In this document: in pieces, positions 7,313 through 15,916 of the stretch
Layout of the letters: every line of letters begins with the position of its first letter
Position numbering within the stretch: the first letter of the stretch is position 1
Assembly (NCBI GenBank): GCA_032388755.1
Contig: CP135593.1
Location: forward strand, 1,736,001-1,800,000
Source: Neisseria sp. DTU_2020_1000833_1_SI_GRL_NUU_006
Lineage (GTDB): Bacteria > Pseudomonadota > Gammaproteobacteria > Burkholderiales > Neisseriaceae
Direction of reading: 5' to 3'
Length of the DNA: 64,000 nucleotides
The notes under the pieces: generated by a model
Database searches by the model: none
What the model was told of the DNA's origin: nothing
The model's input: the letters and a program-made list of their open reading frames with translations, nothing else
Made by a program: the position numbers and the translations under genes

Positions 7313-9214
7313 ATGACTACGCCAAAGAAAACCGCCAAAACCTCCGGCAACGAAGCACGCGAGCTTGCCGACTTGAGCGAAGACATCGGCATCCGCTTCA
7401 AATATCCGAACTCGGAGCGCGTGTATCTGCAAGGCAGCCGCGACGACATCCGCGTGCCTTTGCGCGAAATCCGTCAGGACGACACCTACACGGCGCAAGG
7501 CACGGAAGCCAACCCGCCGATTCCCGTCTATGACACCAGCGGCGTGTACGGCGATCCGGCGGCACACATCGACCTGAAACAAGGTTTGCCGCACGTCCGC
7601 ACCGCATGGTTGGACGAACGCGGCGATACCGAAATCCTGCCCAAGCTTTCCAGCGAATACGGCATCGAACGCGCACACGATCCGCAAACCGCCCATCTGC
7701 GCTTCAACCAAATCACCCGCCCGCGCCGCGCGAAAAGCGGCAGCAACGTAACCCAGCTTCACTATGCGCGCCGCGGCATCATCACGCCCGAAATGGAGTT
7801 TGCCGCCATACGCGAACGTATGAAGCTGGACGAACTTTTCAGACGGCCCGAATACGCCAAGCTCTTGAAACAGCACGCAGGGCAAAATTTCGGCGCGAAT
7901 ATCCCGACCCACCCCGACCAAATCACGCCCGAATTCGTGCGCCGAGAAATTGCCGCCGGACGCGCGATTATCCCCGCCAACATCAACCACCCCGAACTCG
8001 AACCGATGATTATCGGCCGCAACTTCCGCGTCAAAATCAACGGCAACTTGGGCAACTCCGCCGTAACCTCCAGCCTGACCGAAGAAGTCGAAAAAATGGT
8101 GTGGTCGCTGCGTTGGGGCGCGGACACGATTATGGATTTGTCCACCGGCGCGCATATCCACGAGACGCGCGAATGGATTATCCGCAACGCGCCCGTTCCC
8201 ATCGGCACCGTGCCCATCTATCAGGCTTTGGAAAAAACCGGCGGCATTGCCGAAGATTTGACTTGGGATTTGTTCCGCGACACCTTAATCGAGCAGGCGG
8301 AACAAGGCGTGGACTATTTCACCATACACGCGGGCGTGTTGCTGCGCTATGTGCCGATGACCGCCAACCGCCTCACCGGCATCGTATCGCGCGGCGGCTC
8401 CATCATGGCGAAATGGTGTCTCGCCCACCATCGGGAAAACTTCCTCTACACGCATTTCGACGAAATCTGCGAAATCATGAAAGCCTACGACGTGTCGTTC
8501 AGCCTCGGCGACGGCCTGCGCCCCGGCTGCATTGCCGATGCCAACGACGAATCCCAGTTCGCCGAATTGCACACCTTGGGCGAATTGACCGCCAAAGCGT
8601 GGGAACACGACGTACAAGTCATGATCGAAGGCCCCGGCCATGTGCCGCTGCAACGCGTCAAAGAAAACATGACCGAAGAGCTGCAACACTGCTTTGAAGC
8701 GCCTTTCTACACACTCGGCCCGCTCGTTACCGACATCGCCCCCGGCTACGACCACATCACCTCGGGCATAGGCGCGACCAACATCGGCTGGTACGGCACA
8801 GCCATGCTCTGCTACGTTACCCCGAAAGAGCATCTCGGCCTGCCCGACAAAGAAGACGTGCGTACCGGCATCATCACCTACAAACTCGCCGCCCACGCCG
8901 CCGACCTCGCCAAAGGCTGGCCGGGCGCACAGTTGCGCGACAATGCCCTGAGCAAGGCGCGTTTCGAATTCCGCTGGCGCGACCAATTCCGCCTCAGCCT
9001 CGACCCCGAACGCGCCGAAAGCTTCCACGACGAAACCCTGCCCGCCGAAGGCGCGAAAATCGCCCACTTCTGCTCGATGTGCGGCCCCAAATTCTGCTCG
9101 ATGAAAATCACGCAGGAAGTGCGCGATTACGCCGACAAGCAAAAAGCCCAACGGCAGGGCATGGAGGAAAAAGCGGTCGAGTTTGTGAAGAAAGGGGCTG
9201 AGATTTACAGTTGA
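7313..9214 (+). CDS. thiC: Phosphomethylpyrimidine synthase ThiC
   Basis: 633 residues from the ATG at 7313, chosen because AGGAG lies about 8 bp before it and the upstream frame overlaps the regulatory hairpin. ThiC is a radical SAM enzyme that rearranges aminoimidazole ribotide to HMP phosphate for thiamine synthesis. The C-terminal cluster motif CSMCGPKFC begins near residue 587 and binds the 4Fe-4S cluster. Long stretches such as GNLGNSAV and EGPGHVPL are hallmarks of the family. It is a single gene with its own TPP riboswitch. Confidence 0.98.
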   Translation: MTTPKKTAKTSGNEARELADLSEDIGIRFKYPNSERVYLQGSRDDIRVPLREIRQDDTYTAQGTEANPPIPVYDTSGVYGDPAAHIDLKQGLPHVRTAWLDERGDTEILPKLSSEYGIERAHDPQTAHLRFNQITRPRRAKSGSNVTQLHYARRGIITPEMEFAAIRERMKLDELFRRPEYAKLLKQHAGQNFGANIPTHPDQITPEFVRREIAAGRAIIPANINHPELEPMIIGRNFRVKINGNLGNSAVTSSLTEEVEKMVWSLRWGADTIMDLSTGAHIHETREWIIRNAPVPIGTVPIYQALEKTGGIAEDLTWDLFRDTLIEQAEQGVDYFTIHAGVLLRYVPMTANRLTGIVSRGGSIMAKWCLAHHRENFLYTHFDEICEIMKAYDVSFSLGDGLRPGCIADANDESQFAELHTLGELTAKAWEHDVQVMIEGPGHVPLQRVKENMTEELQHCFEAPFYTLGPLVTDIAPGYDHITSGIGATNIGWYGTAMLCYVTPKEHLGLPDKEDVRTGIITYKLAAHAADLAKGWPGAQLRDNALSKARFEFRWRDQFRLSLDPERAESFHDETLPAEGAKIAHFCSMCGPKFCSMKITQEVRDYADKQKAQRQGMEEKAVEFVKKGAEIYS

Positions 9215-9215
9215 T

Positions 9216-9251
9216 AAAAAGGTCGTCTGAAAAGTTTTCAGACGACCTTTT
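9216..9251. terminator. Inverted DUS pair behind thiC
   Basis: AAAAAGGTCGTCTGAAAA and TTTTCAGACGACCTTTT separated by a very short loop directly after the thiC stop. A strong hairpin with a T tail. Confidence 0.85.
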
Positions 9252-9530
9252 GGTTTTATTGGAAACCTGAAATTTTGGGTATATAAACCGATCTGCTTCA
9301 TTTTTGACGGAGCACCTATCCTCCGCAGCTATTCTCAGACAGGCAGGAATTCATCAAAATTCCAAGAAACAAGTATTTGAAAAAAGGTTTCCGGAATTCA
9401 AAAGCAAATTCTCGCCACAATTTGTCCTCATGCAGAAAGAGACTGAATGACGACTTATGACAGGTGTCGTATCAAAAAACAAATGGCCCGGCTAATGCCG
9501 ACCTGTAAAACCACTCAACCTGACACAAAC
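9252..9530. other. Gene-free spacer thiC / rpmA
   Basis: Convergent intergenic sequence. No reading frame, RNA gene or repeat was recognised between the thiC terminator and the rpmA terminator. Confidence 0.5.
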
Positions 9531-9565
9531 AAAAAAGCCGTATTCCCTAAGAAATACGGCTTTCT
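9531..9565 (-). terminator. Terminator of rplU-rpmA
   Basis: AAAAAAGCCGTATT / AAATACGGCTTTCT stem-loop just past the rpmA stop, with a T-rich side on the minus strand. Confidence 0.85.
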
Positions 9566-9586
9566 CAATATCACGATAAACTCGGA

Positions 9587-9859
9587 TTATTCTTCAGAAC
9601 CGGTGTAAGGACGGATGCTGACCGTTTTACGGTTCAGCGCGCCTTTGGTTTTGAATTCAACATAACCGTCAACTTTGGCGAACAAAGTGTGGTCTTTGCC
9701 CATGCCTACGTTGTCACCGGCGTGGAATTTGGTACCGCGTTGGCGGACGATGATGGAACCTGCCGGAATCAGTTCGTTGCCGTAGGCTTTTACGCCCAAG
9801 CGTTTGGCTTCTGAATCGCGACCGTTGCGGGTGCTACCGCCTGCTTTTTTACTTGCCAT
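9587..9859 (-). CDS. rpmA: 50S ribosomal protein L27
   Basis: 90 residues beginning MASKKAGGSTRNGRDSEAKR, a textbook L27 whose N-terminus reaches the peptidyl transferase centre. It follows rplU by 25 bp in the conserved rplU-rpmA operon. Confidence 0.98.
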   Translation of the reverse strand: MASKKAGGSTRNGRDSEAKRLGVKAYGNELIPAGSIIVRQRGTKFHAGDNVGMGKDHTLFAKVDGYVEFKTKGALNRKTVSIRPYTGSEE

Positions 9860-9884
9860 TTGTAATACTCCTAAGTTTCAAAAA

Positions 9885-10193
9885 TTAGGCGATTGCCACG
9901 ATTTCGATTTGGGTGAAATTTTGGCGGTGGCCTTGGCGTTTTTGGTAGTGTTTACGGCGGCGCATTTTGAAAATGCGTACTTTCTCGCCGCGACCATGGG
10001 CTACTACTTTAGCTGTTACTTTTGCGCCTTCAATGAAAGGAGCGCCAACTTTTACAGATTCGCCGTCAGCAATCATCAAAACTTCGGTCAGTTCGATTTG
10101 GCTGTCGAGTTCGGCTGGTATCTGTTCTACTTTCAATTTTTCGCCAACGGCAACTTTATATTGTTTACCGCCGGTTTTTACGACCGCGTACAT
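9885..10193 (-). CDS. rplU: 50S ribosomal protein L21
   Basis: 102 residues from MYAVVKTGGKQYKV (ATG at 10193); the in-frame extension up to 10235 is not part of the family. It ends with the KMRRRKHYQKRQGHRQ basic region that binds 23S rRNA. First gene of the rplU-rpmA operon and divergent from ispB, as in many proteobacteria. Confidence 0.97.
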   Translation of the reverse strand: MYAVVKTGGKQYKVAVGEKLKVEQIPAELDSQIELTEVLMIADGESVKVGAPFIEGAKVTAKVVAHGRGEKVRIFKMRRRKHYQKRQGHRQNFTQIEIVAIA

Positions 10194-10455
10194 ACTCAAC
10201 TCCATGAGAATTATGGTTAATATCCCGCACACCATTGTGCGAAACGTGGCATTCTATTGCTATTTGCCTGTTTTGTCAAAGTTTATTTCGTTTGTGGGGT
10301 CAGGGTCGTCTGAAAGATGTGTCAAACGGGCTTTGCTGCTATAATCGCGCGTTGGATTGCCGATATTTTTTATGCGGCAATATTATTTCCGCCTTATACC
10401 CAACCCATTTATTTATACGGCAAGCCTGCTTCATTTTGCCGACTGAGAATGTGTT

Positions 10456-11430
10456 ATGCTCGAAAACCTGCCTTATTTCCAACGCCATCTGCCTGAAGAC
10501 CTTTCACGGGTCAATGAGGTGATCAACCAAGCGGTTCAGTCTGATGTTGCGCTGATTTCGCAAATCGGTACTTATATTATCAGTGCCGGCGGTAAGCGTC
10601 TGCGTCCGATTATGACGATTTTGGCAGGTAAGTCGGTCGGCTATGATGGAGATAAGCTGTATGCTTTGGCGGCAATGGTGGAATTTATCCACACTTCGAC
10701 CTTGCTGCATGACGATGTTGTCGATGAAAGCGATTTGCGCCGCGGACGTGAAACGGCGAATAATCTGTTCGGCAACGCGGCGGCGGTGTTGGTCGGCGAC
10801 TTTTTATATACGCGCGCTTTCCAATTGATGGTTGATTCCGGCAGTATGCGCATTTTGGAAGTCATGGCGGATGCAACCAATATTATTGCCGAAGGCGAGG
10901 TCATGCAGCTGATGAACATCGGCAATACCGATATTACTGAAGCGCAATATGTTCAAGTGATTCAATATAAAACGGCCAAATTGTTTGAAGCGGCCGCGCA
11001 GGTTGGCGCGATTTTGGGCAATGCGTCCCCCGAACATGAGCAGGCGTTGAAAGACTACGGCATGTATGTCGGTACGGCGTTCCAAATTATTGATGATGTT
11101 TTGGATTATTCGGGCGAAACCGAAGAAATCGGTAAAAACGTCGGCGACGATTTGGCAGAAGGCAAACCGACTTTGCCGCTGATTTATCTGATGCACAACG
11201 GTTCGAAACAAGTGGCGGACGATGTGCGCCACGCTCTGGAAAATGCGGACCGCAGCAGTTTCCAAAAAATCCATGATTATGTTGTCCATTCCGATGCGCT
11301 GACTTATTCGATTTCCGAAGCACGAAAAGCCGTTGAGCAAGCCGTGGCTTCTTTGGCAGTATTGCCCGACAGCGAAGTCAAGCAGGCTATGATTCAGTTG
11401 GCCGAGGAATCATTGGCACGGGTTTCTTAA
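10456..11430 (+). CDS. ispB: Octaprenyl (polyprenyl) diphosphate synthase
   Basis: 324 residues with all landmarks of long-chain trans-prenyltransferases: GGKRLRP, the first Asp-rich motif DDVVDE and the second DDVLD. The enzyme elongates farnesyl diphosphate with IPP to make the side chain of ubiquinone. It lies opposite rplU, a very common arrangement. The UPF0756 gene starts 5 bp after its stop. Confidence 0.96.
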   Translation: MLENLPYFQRHLPEDLSRVNEVINQAVQSDVALISQIGTYIISAGGKRLRPIMTILAGKSVGYDGDKLYALAAMVEFIHTSTLLHDDVVDESDLRRGRETANNLFGNAAAVLVGDFLYTRAFQLMVDSGSMRILEVMADATNIIAEGEVMQLMNIGNTDITEAQYVQVIQYKTAKLFEAAAQVGAILGNASPEHEQALKDYGMYVGTAFQIIDDVLDYSGETEEIGKNVGDDLAEGKPTLPLIYLMHNGSKQVADDVRHALENADRSSFQKIHDYVVHSDALTYSISEARKAVEQAVASLAVLPDSEVKQAMIQLAEESLARVS

Positions 11431-11435
11431 ATCTG

Positions 11436-11882
11436 ATGAATTTCAATTTCGTCCCGATGTTTTTGGTGACGCTGATTTTTCTCGGCGTCGTCAGCAACAA
11501 CAACTCGATTACGATTTCCGCAGCAGTTTTGCTTTTAATGCAACAGACTGCTTTGTCGCAATATATTCCTTTCATGGAAAAACACGGCTTGCATTTTGGG
11601 ATTATTTTGCTGACAATCGGGGTTTTAAGTCCGCTGGTTTCAGGGAAGGTTCAAATTCCGCCGCTGTCGGAATTTGTCAATTTCAAAATGATTGCCGCCG
11701 TATTAATCGGCATCCTTGTCGCCTGGCTGGCAGGGCGCGGCGTACCGCTGATGAGCGAACAGCCTGTTTTGGTAACAGGTCTTTTGATTGGTACGGTTAT
11801 CGGTGTGGCGTTTATGGGCGGCATTCCGGTCGGTCCGCTGATTGCCGCAGGATTATTATCGTTTATTGCAGGAAAAGTTTAA
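11436..11882 (+). CDS. UPF0756 (DUF441) membrane protein
   Basis: A 148-residue, strongly hydrophobic protein with four or five predicted membrane helices (starting MNFNFVPMFLVTLIFLGVV), matching the YeaL/DUF441 family in length and pattern (LTIGVLSPLVSGK). Function unknown. It lies 5 bp behind ispB and is probably cotranscribed with it. Confidence 0.88.
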   Translation: MNFNFVPMFLVTLIFLGVVSNNNSITISAAVLLLMQQTALSQYIPFMEKHGLHFGIILLTIGVLSPLVSGKVQIPPLSEFVNFKMIAAVLIGILVAWLAGRGVPLMSEQPVLVTGLLIGTVIGVAFMGGIPVGPLIAAGLLSFIAGKV

Positions 11883-11886
11883 CACA

Positions 11887-11961
11887 CTCGCCATAGTTCA
11901 ACGGATAGAACGTATGCCTCCTAAGCGTAAAATACAGGTTCGATTCCTGTTGGCGAGGCCA
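11887..11961 (+). tRNA. tRNA-Arg (anticodon CCT)
   Basis: A 75-nt cloverleaf: acceptor CTCGCCA / TGGCGAG, D-arm GTTC...GAAC, anticodon stem TATGC / GCGTA with loop CTCCTAA (anticodon CCT, 11920-11922), T-arm ACAGG-TTCGATT-CCTGT, discriminator G and encoded CCA (11959-11961). It reads the rare AGG codon. The C1:G72 terminal pair is unusual but the pairing is complete. It starts 5 bp after the preceding gene. Confidence 0.93.
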
Positions 11962-12178
11962 TCACTGCAAAATATGTCGTATTGAATACCCACCATCTGC
12001 AATCCGGCATTACCCAATTCTTGATTTACATTAAGGCCAAAGTAAAATTTCCTCTAGTCATTTACATCCTTCTTTTTTCTCCATCTATTTTGCTATAATC
12101 ACACCCAGTTCTTTTTTTCAGACGACCTTACTCCAAGATCCCCTGAACCTCCATTTCATCAAATAAAAAGGATGCCTT

Positions 12179-13363
12179 ATGAGCTTACACAGCGATATTC
12201 TCGTCGTAGGTGCGGGACCGGCAGGACTCAGCTTTGCAGCCGAACTGGCCGGAAGCGGTTTAAAAGTTACCCTGATTGAAAAAAGCCCCCTGGAGGTTTT
12301 GCAAAATCCGCCTTACGACGGCAGGGAAATAGCGCTAACCCACCTATCCCGCGAAATTATGCAACGCTTGGGCATGTGGGATTTGATTCCGAAAGACGAA
12401 ATTTACCCCTTACGCGATGCAAAAGTCTTGAACGGGCAGTCCGATTACCAACTCCACTTCCCGCAACCGACCCAAGCGCGCGGCGAACCTGCCGACTGCT
12501 TAGGTTATCTGATTTCAAACCACAATATCCGCAAAGCCGCTTATGAAGTCGTATCCAAACTGGAAAACGTTACCATTCTGACCGGTACGGGCGTCAAAGA
12601 AGTCAAAACTTCCGAAGATGAAGCCCAAGTCATCTTGGAAAACGGCGAAGTTTTGAGCGGCCGCCTACTCTTGGCAGCAGACAGCCGCTTTTCCCAAACC
12701 CGCCGACAACTGGGCATTTCCTCCGATATGCACGATTACAGTCGCACCATGTTTGTCTGCCGCATGAAGCATACCCTGTCCAACCAGCATACCGCTTACG
12801 AATGCTTCCACTACGGCCGCACCATCGCCCTGCTACCCTTGGAAGAACATCTGACCAACACAGTCATTACCGTCGATAGCGACAAGGCAGACACCATCAA
12901 AAAAATGTCTCCCGAAGAATTGGCAGCCAGCGTCAAAGAGCAACTCAAAGGCCGTTTGGGCGACATGGAATTGGTCAGCACCATTCACAACTACCCCTTG
13001 GTCGGCATGATTGCCCAACGCTTCTATGGCAAACGCAGCGCCTTAATCGGCGACGCCGCCGTAGGTATGCACCCTGTTACCGCACACGGTTTCAACTTAG
13101 GTCTATCCAGCGCGGACCTCTTGGCAAAACTGGTTCTCGAAGCAGAACAACGCGGTCAAGACATCGGCGCCACCAGCCTGCTGGAAAAATACAGCACCAA
13201 GCATATGCTCCATGCCCAGCCGATTTACCACGGCACCAATATGCTGCTCAAACTCTTTACCAATGAAACCGCGCCTGCCAAAATCCTGCGCGGCTTGGTA
13301 TTGCGCGCCAGCAACAACTTCCCGCCGCTGAAAAAACTGATTACCAAACAACTGACCGGCTAA
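12179..13363 (+). CDS. ubiM: FAD-dependent ubiquinone biosynthesis hydroxylase, UbiM type
   Basis: 394 residues. The N-terminal ILVVGAGPAGLSFAAEL is the FAD-binding GxGxxG fold, and GDAAVGMHPVTAHGFNLGLS near residue 290 is the second FAD motif of the UbiH/UbiF/Coq6 class. These flavin monooxygenases hydroxylate the aromatic ring of ubiquinone precursors. Neisseria is reported to rely on the UbiM branch; I assign UbiM by genus and overall look, not by a diagnostic residue, so UbiH/UbiF remain alternatives. AAGGA precedes the ATG. An inverted DUS pair follows. Confidence 0.75.
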   Translation: MSLHSDILVVGAGPAGLSFAAELAGSGLKVTLIEKSPLEVLQNPPYDGREIALTHLSREIMQRLGMWDLIPKDEIYPLRDAKVLNGQSDYQLHFPQPTQARGEPADCLGYLISNHNIRKAAYEVVSKLENVTILTGTGVKEVKTSEDEAQVILENGEVLSGRLLLAADSRFSQTRRQLGISSDMHDYSRTMFVCRMKHTLSNQHTAYECFHYGRTIALLPLEEHLTNTVITVDSDKADTIKKMSPEELAASVKEQLKGRLGDMELVSTIHNYPLVGMIAQRFYGKRSALIGDAAVGMHPVTAHGFNLGLSSADLLAKLVLEAEQRGQDIGATSLLEKYSTKHMLHAQPIYHGTNMLLKLFTNETAPAKILRGLVLRASNNFPPLKKLITKQLTG

Positions 13364-13378
13364 TCCGTTTAAACACAT

Positions 13379-13415
13379 CAAAAGGTCGTCTGAAATGCTT
13401 TTCAGACGACCTTTT
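13379..13415. terminator. Inverted DUS pair behind ubiM
   Basis: AAAAGGTCGTCTGAAA and TTTCAGACGACCTTTT with a 4-6 nt loop, immediately after the hydroxylase gene. Confidence 0.8.
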
Positions 13416-13457
13416 ATATATTTTCCACAGCAACTTTGAACATATAAGGTTCTAAAT

Positions 13458-13488
13458 AAAAAAGCCCCTGTCCGACAGAGGCTTTTCC
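13458..13488 (-). terminator. Terminator of rpmB-rpmG
   Basis: AAAAGCCCCTGTC / GACAGAGGCTTTT stem with one mismatch and a short loop, downstream of rpmG on the minus strand. Confidence 0.75.
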
Positions 13489-13505
13489 ATTTCTCAGAAA
13501 CCGGA

Positions 13506-13661
13506 TTATTTCAATTTGGTTTCTTTGTAAATAACATGTTTGCGGGCAACCGGATCAAATTTTTTGATTTCCAATTTGCCGGGCATAGTGCGTTTATTTT
13601 TGGTAGTGGTGTAGAAATGACCAGTACCAGCACTGGATTCCAGTTTGATTTTATCGCGCAT
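13506..13661 (-). CDS. rpmG: 50S ribosomal protein L33
   Basis: 51 residues read directly from the minus strand: MRDKIKLESSAGTGHFYTTT at the start and KHVIYKETKLK at the end. It is the cysteine-free (zinc-independent) type of L33. It lies 28 bp downstream of rpmB in the usual rpmB-rpmG operon. Confidence 0.96.
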   Translation of the reverse strand: MRDKIKLESSAGTGHFYTTTKNKRTMPGKLEIKKFDPVARKHVIYKETKLK

Positions 13662-13689
13662 TGCAGTAATCCTTAATTAACGGTTTAAA

Positions 13690-13923
13690 TTAAGCTTCGC
13701 CGCGAGCACGCAAATCAGCCAATACGACATCAATGCCTACTTTGTCGATGGTACGCAATGCAGCGTTAGAAACGCGCAAGCGAACCCAGCGGTTTTCACT
13801 TTCTACCCAGAAACGACGTGATTGCAAGTTAGGCAAAAAACGACGTTTGGTTTTGTTGTTGGCGTGTGATACGTTGTTGCCAGACATCGGGCGCTTACCG
13901 GTCACTTTGCAAACTCGTGCCAT
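13690..13923 (-). CDS. rpmB: 50S ribosomal protein L28
   Basis: 77 residues beginning MARVCKVTGKRPMSGNNVSH, a standard-length L28. First gene of rpmB-rpmG. The 276 bp upstream, to farB, contain only a promoter region and a degenerate DUS pair (14115-14157). Confidence 0.97.
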   Translation of the reverse strand: MARVCKVTGKRPMSGNNVSHANNKTKRRFLPNLQSRRFWVESENRWVRLRVSNAALRTIDKVGIDVVLADLRARGEA

Positions 13924-14199
13924 GGTTAGTCTCCAAACTTCTAAAATAGTAAAACGCGATTTATACCATAAAAAACAGCGTTAGTTCAAGCATTTTGACA
14001 AAAAACCGACCGCCTGTCGGGATAAATCTTCCAAATGTTGTTTTCGCGAAACGCTTTGACCGCGAAATGAATGAGGCGAAATTATAGCGGATTTCCAAAG
14101 CTTCTGCATATGAAAAGGTCGTCTGAAACTGTCGTTACCGTTTTAAGACGAACTTTTCTCTCGAATTAGCGATTCCAGTTCCTTCCGCAGCAACACTCA

Positions 14200-15729
14200 T
14201 TAATGCCCTCCTCCGCCTCCGTCGTGATGGAAAGGCGGCTTCGCCAGCCAAATAATGGGAATCATGATAATGAACAAGATACTGCCCGCCAAAAATATCT
14301 CATTCGAGCCAACGATAAAACCCTGTTGAGTAATGGTGCTGTTTATCAGACCCACTGCCTGCCCTCCGTTCAAACCCGCTTCCGCCATCTGACGGACTGC
14401 TTCGGCGGTATCCGGAGAATACGGCGTGATATGTTCGGTCAGTTGCGTATGATGTAAAGCCTCCCGCCGCTCCCACATGGTACTGACGACAGACACACCG
14501 ACACCACCCATAAAGACACGCAGAAAATTCGACAAACTGCTTGCCGATGCGATTTGCGGACCTTTCATGTGCGACAGAGTAATGGTAGTCAGCGGCAGGA
14601 AGAACATGGCCACACCCAAACCCTGCCAAAACTGCGGCCAGACAACGCTGCTCATGTCCATTCCTGCATAAAAATCCGTCCGCCAATGAAAAGTAAAGGC
14701 AAACATCAAAAAACTACCGGTAACCAACAGGCGCATATCGATTTTATTGCCGAACCGCCCTATCAAAGGAGATAGGAAAATCGGCAGAAATCCGATAGGC
14801 GCAGCTGCCAATCCCGCCCATGTGGCGGTATAACCGAGGTTGGACTGCAACACCAGCGGTAAAAGCGTCAACGTGCCCATATACACCATAAACCCGAGCG
14901 AAGTCGTCAGGACGCCGATGGTGAAGTTGCGGTTTTTAAACAAAGACAAATCGACAATCGGATATTTTTCATCCAATTCCCAAACGATGAAATAAGTCAG
15001 GCATACCGTTGCAACGACTGCCAATACGATAATTTCACCCGATGCGAACCAATCGAGCTCTTTCCCCCTGTCCAACATCATTTGCAACGAGCCGATACCG
15101 ACGATCATCAAAATCAGCCCCGTGTAATCAATAGGTGTTTTAACCGTATCGGTTTCACGGTCGCGCAGTTGCTGCCAGGCAATTAACGCAGACAAAATGC
15201 CGATAGGGATATTGATGAAGAATATCCAACCCCAATGCCAGTTGTCCGAAATCCAGCCACCGAAAATCGGCCCTAAAACAGGGGCGACTACGACTGTCAT
15301 TGCCCAGAGTGCCAATGCCAAAGTCCGCTTCTCGAGCGGGTAAGATGCCATCAGAAGGCTTTGGGACAAAGGAATCAGCGGCCCCGCTACAAAACCCTGC
15401 AAAATACGGAAGAGCACCAAGGTTTGCAAATTCGGTGAAATACCGCACAGCCAAGATGTAATCACGAAGCCGATGACTGATCCGACAAACAGCCGCACTT
15501 CACCCATCCGCTTCGCAAGAAACCCTGTCAGCGGTACAGAAATGGCATTTGCCACGGCAAATGATGTAATCACCCAGGTACCCTGTGTCGTTGCCGCACC
15601 CAAATTACCGGCAATAACGGGGACGGCAACATTGGCAATCGTCGTATCCAATACTTCCATAAAGACGGCCAGGCTCAGCGACAATGTAACCAAGACCAAC
15701 CTGATGCCTGTCAACGGCGGATAATTCAT
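14200..15729 (-). CDS. farB: DHA2-type multidrug efflux permease FarB
   Basis: 509 residues from ATG 15729 (AAGGAAG lies 6 bp before it). It has 14 predicted membrane helices and the EmrB/QacA signatures AVFMEVLDTTIANVAVP and PVLGPIFGGWI. It pairs with the HlyD-like gene upstream; in gonococcus FarA-FarB with MtrE exports long-chain fatty acids through both membranes. Proton-driven export is the family mechanism. The C-terminus ends in a His/Gly tail (HHDGGGGGH). Assignment as FarB rather than EmrB rests on genus and pairing. Confidence 0.85.
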   Translation of the reverse strand: MNYPPLTGIRLVLVTLSLSLAVFMEVLDTTIANVAVPVIAGNLGAATTQGTWVITSFAVANAISVPLTGFLAKRMGEVRLFVGSVIGFVITSWLCGISPNLQTLVLFRILQGFVAGPLIPLSQSLLMASYPLEKRTLALALWAMTVVVAPVLGPIFGGWISDNWHWGWIFFINIPIGILSALIAWQQLRDRETDTVKTPIDYTGLILMIVGIGSLQMMLDRGKELDWFASGEIIVLAVVATVCLTYFIVWELDEKYPIVDLSLFKNRNFTIGVLTTSLGFMVYMGTLTLLPLVLQSNLGYTATWAGLAAAPIGFLPIFLSPLIGRFGNKIDMRLLVTGSFLMFAFTFHWRTDFYAGMDMSSVVWPQFWQGLGVAMFFLPLTTITLSHMKGPQIASASSLSNFLRVFMGGVGVSVVSTMWERREALHHTQLTEHITPYSPDTAEAVRQMAEAGLNGGQAVGLINSTITQQGFIVGSNEIFLAGSILFIIMIPIIWLAKPPFHHDGGGGGH

Positions 15730-15874
15730 CAAAATCTTCCTTCACTGCCGACATTGCCACTCCCGCTTTTAACCTAGGCGGGGTTTGCCGTATCGACTTT
15801 CTCTTGAAACAGAATGAGCAAGTCCCTCATCCTGATCGCACTACTTATTTCACTAATTTGCCGGATATGAACGT

Positions 15875-15913
15875 TTCAGACGACCTGTCGGGATACCGAA
15901 GGTCGTCTGAAAC
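15875..15913. repeat. Inverted DUS pair between farA and farB
   Basis: TTTCAGACGACCT and AGGTCGTCTGAAA face outward-in across a 13-nt loop in the 187 bp gap between farA and farB. Its position inside the pair suggests partial termination that could lower farB relative to farA. Confidence 0.7.
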
Positions 15914-15916
15914 AGG

